From IMG/VR virus record IMGVR_UViG_3300005581_000085, positions 1-29,906 of that record: a DNA stretch of 29,906 nucleotides; one strand, 5' to 3'. The notes beneath the pieces were generated by a model. The model had not been told where the DNA came from. It saw only the letters and a list, made by a program, of their open reading frames with translations, and did not search any database. The stretch's first letter is position 1. Each line of letters opens with the position of its first letter. The stretch is from a virus. Made by a program: the position numbers and the translations under genes. Of the stretch, positions 29,117-29,906 are shown piece after piece.

Positions 29117-29906
29117 TAATTTACTTTCTCTAGTAGTGTGTTAAACATTATAGCATCAGTTGGAAAAATGTCAAGTCCGTTGCACTGAATCTCATAACCT
29201 TTTGCTCTTAATCTTTGCTGAACAATAGCTTCTGCTATGATATTGATAGGTTGCCACGCCAGTGGTTGATTAGCAATAGAACATTCCACAATACGATCTA
29301 ACAACATAAACTCATCCACAATGTATTGTTGTGCCTCTTGCCAGGCCAACAAAAAATCATCAAGTCCAGATTTTTGAGTTAACCTGCAGTGATCAAAAAT
29401 CTTATTAGACGTAACTACAGCATCAAATAAAAAATCAGTATTTTTGACAGTTAAAAATTTATTATCAACATGTCCCGTCGAGGTTATCCATTCTTGTACC
29501 CATGCTACATAAAATAAACTAATCCACTCGCGTAGTTGCCATGTGTGCATTTGTGACCAATGAGTGTAACTTGAATTCCATGCAGTGATATTATGTTCAT
29601 CAAGGCCCTGACAAAAAATATCTAATCCCATCACCTTAGAAATTTTATAATACCGAAACAACATATTCAGCTCAGCTCCTGCAATATCACCAGCATAGAT
29701 AAGAACACATGTATCATTGGTAATATTATACTTGTTAAAACTTTGTAGTATTTCGAACAAGTGTTGTTGTTTGAACGGATATATTGGAGTAGTTACTTCG
29801 ACCACTCTATTGGATTTAAAAAAATTATCAATATGTTCTGTTTCTCTAAAATGTGCAGATTTACTAAACGAGTGCATAGACCCATCAGCAAGAATTTTAC
29901 CATCAA
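29116..29906 (-). CDS. Hypothetical protein, probably cut by the right window edge
   Basis: At least 253 residues are seen from the Met at 29877, but the frame stays open to the window edge, reading DGKILADGSMHSFSKSAHF, and no ribosome binding site precedes that Met. I therefore take it as partial at the 5' end. VLIYAGDIAGAELNMLFRYY in the first third looks like a glycine-rich strand-loop-helix as in nucleotide- or SAM-binding folds, but the motif is not specific. The body is helical and rich in Trp, Asn and Gln. It is the first gene of the glycosyltransferase cluster. Function unknown. Confidence 0.72.
   Translation of the reverse strand, partial: DGKILADGSMHSFSKSAHFRETEHIDNFFKSNRVVEVTTPIYPFKQQHLFEILQSFNKYNITNDTCVLIYAGDIAGAELNMLFRYYKISKVMGLDIFCQGLDEHNITAWNSSYTHWSQMHTWQLREWISLFYVAWVQEWITSTGHVDNKFLTVKNTDFLFDAVVTSNKIFDHCRLTQKSGLDDFLLAWQEAQQYIVDEFMLLDRIVECSIANQPLAWQPINIIAEAIVQQRLRAKGYEIQCNGLDIFPTDAIMFNTLLEKVN
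29147..29174 (-). promoter_or_regulatory. Strong promoter of the glycosyltransferase-galE operon
   Basis: TTGACA (29174-29169), a 16-base spacer ending TGC and TATAAT (29152-29147). It combines a consensus -35 with an extended -10 and lies inside the last codons of the gene at 29116-29906. The start near 29140 gives a 24-base leader for the gene at 27920-29116. Confidence 0.82.

Noticed and set aside
1-29906. CRISPR array or insertion sequence
   Set aside because: No regularly spaced direct repeats, transposase or terminal inverted repeats were seen on either strand.
1-29906. Reading the window as a bacterial chromosome
   Set aside because: ahcY, dadA, galE, folE and ssrA would allow it, but one-strand packing, T4-type RNase H and many small phage-type proteins fit a large phage better. 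Not fully excluded.

Overview
The window looks like about 30 kb of a large tailed-phage genome, most like the T4-like myoviruses of marine and freshwater bacteria; a bacterial chromosome is the less likely reading. All supported genes are on the minus strand, packed with ATGA or TAATG overlaps. Many are small proteins I recognise from memory (no search was run) as typical of cyanophages and pelagic phages, and they sit around a T4-type RNase H/flap exonuclease. No ribosomal-protein, tRNA-synthetase or other housekeeping cluster is present. No capsid, tail, terminase or polymerase gene falls in the window either, so the phage assignment is an inference.

Layout in transcription order (high to low coordinates). 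29.9-24.1 kb: glycosyltransferase, two small proteins, a UDP-glucose 4-epimerase-like enzyme, a PLP aminotransferase-like protein, a 2-oxoglutarate/Fe(II) oxygenase and a P-loop-like protein, probably making or decorating a glycan. 24.0-21.3 kb: folE behind a structured leader, a Bax-inhibitor-1-like membrane protein, and queD behind its own promoter. 21.3-13.2 kb: MazG-like protein, glycosyltransferase, two paralogous B12-type radical SAM proteins, queE, two SGNH-hydrolase-like proteins and a cytidylyltransferase. 13.2-10.9 kb: RNase H and small conserved proteins. 10.9-8.4 kb: short genes with repeated promoters, including a GIY-YIG nuclease and a CAU tRNA with a consensus promoter. 8.4-6.0 kb: AbrB-MazG fusion and small conserved proteins. 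6.0-2.65 kb: D-amino-acid dehydrogenase (DadA-like), S-adenosylhomocysteine hydrolase (ahcY) and a sulfotransferase-like protein. 2.64-2.25 kb: a circularly permuted, two-piece tmRNA gene with a perfect promoter and a terminator. 2.2 kb to the left edge: a possible virion-associated protein, a class-I amidotransferase-like protein, an LpxH-like phosphoesterase and the start of one more gene.

How the parts may fit: FolE, QueD and QueE are the first three steps from GTP to 7-carboxy-7-deazaguanine, the precursor of preQ0-type bases that some phages insert into DNA; QueC and the DNA-inserting enzyme are not in the window. The tmRNA and tRNA would support phage translation and ribosome rescue. 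Permuted tmRNA genes are established in alphaproteobacteria, some betaproteobacteria and some cyanobacteria, and the encoded tag ANDSQFALAA looks proteobacterial, perhaps betaproteobacterial. A permuted tmRNA in a phage-like genome is the most notable finding. Next are a predicted pseudoknot leader before folE, substituted metal-ligand positions in QueD and QueE, the paired radical SAM cluster, the dadA-ahcY pair, and two genes whose promoters predict leaderless transcripts.
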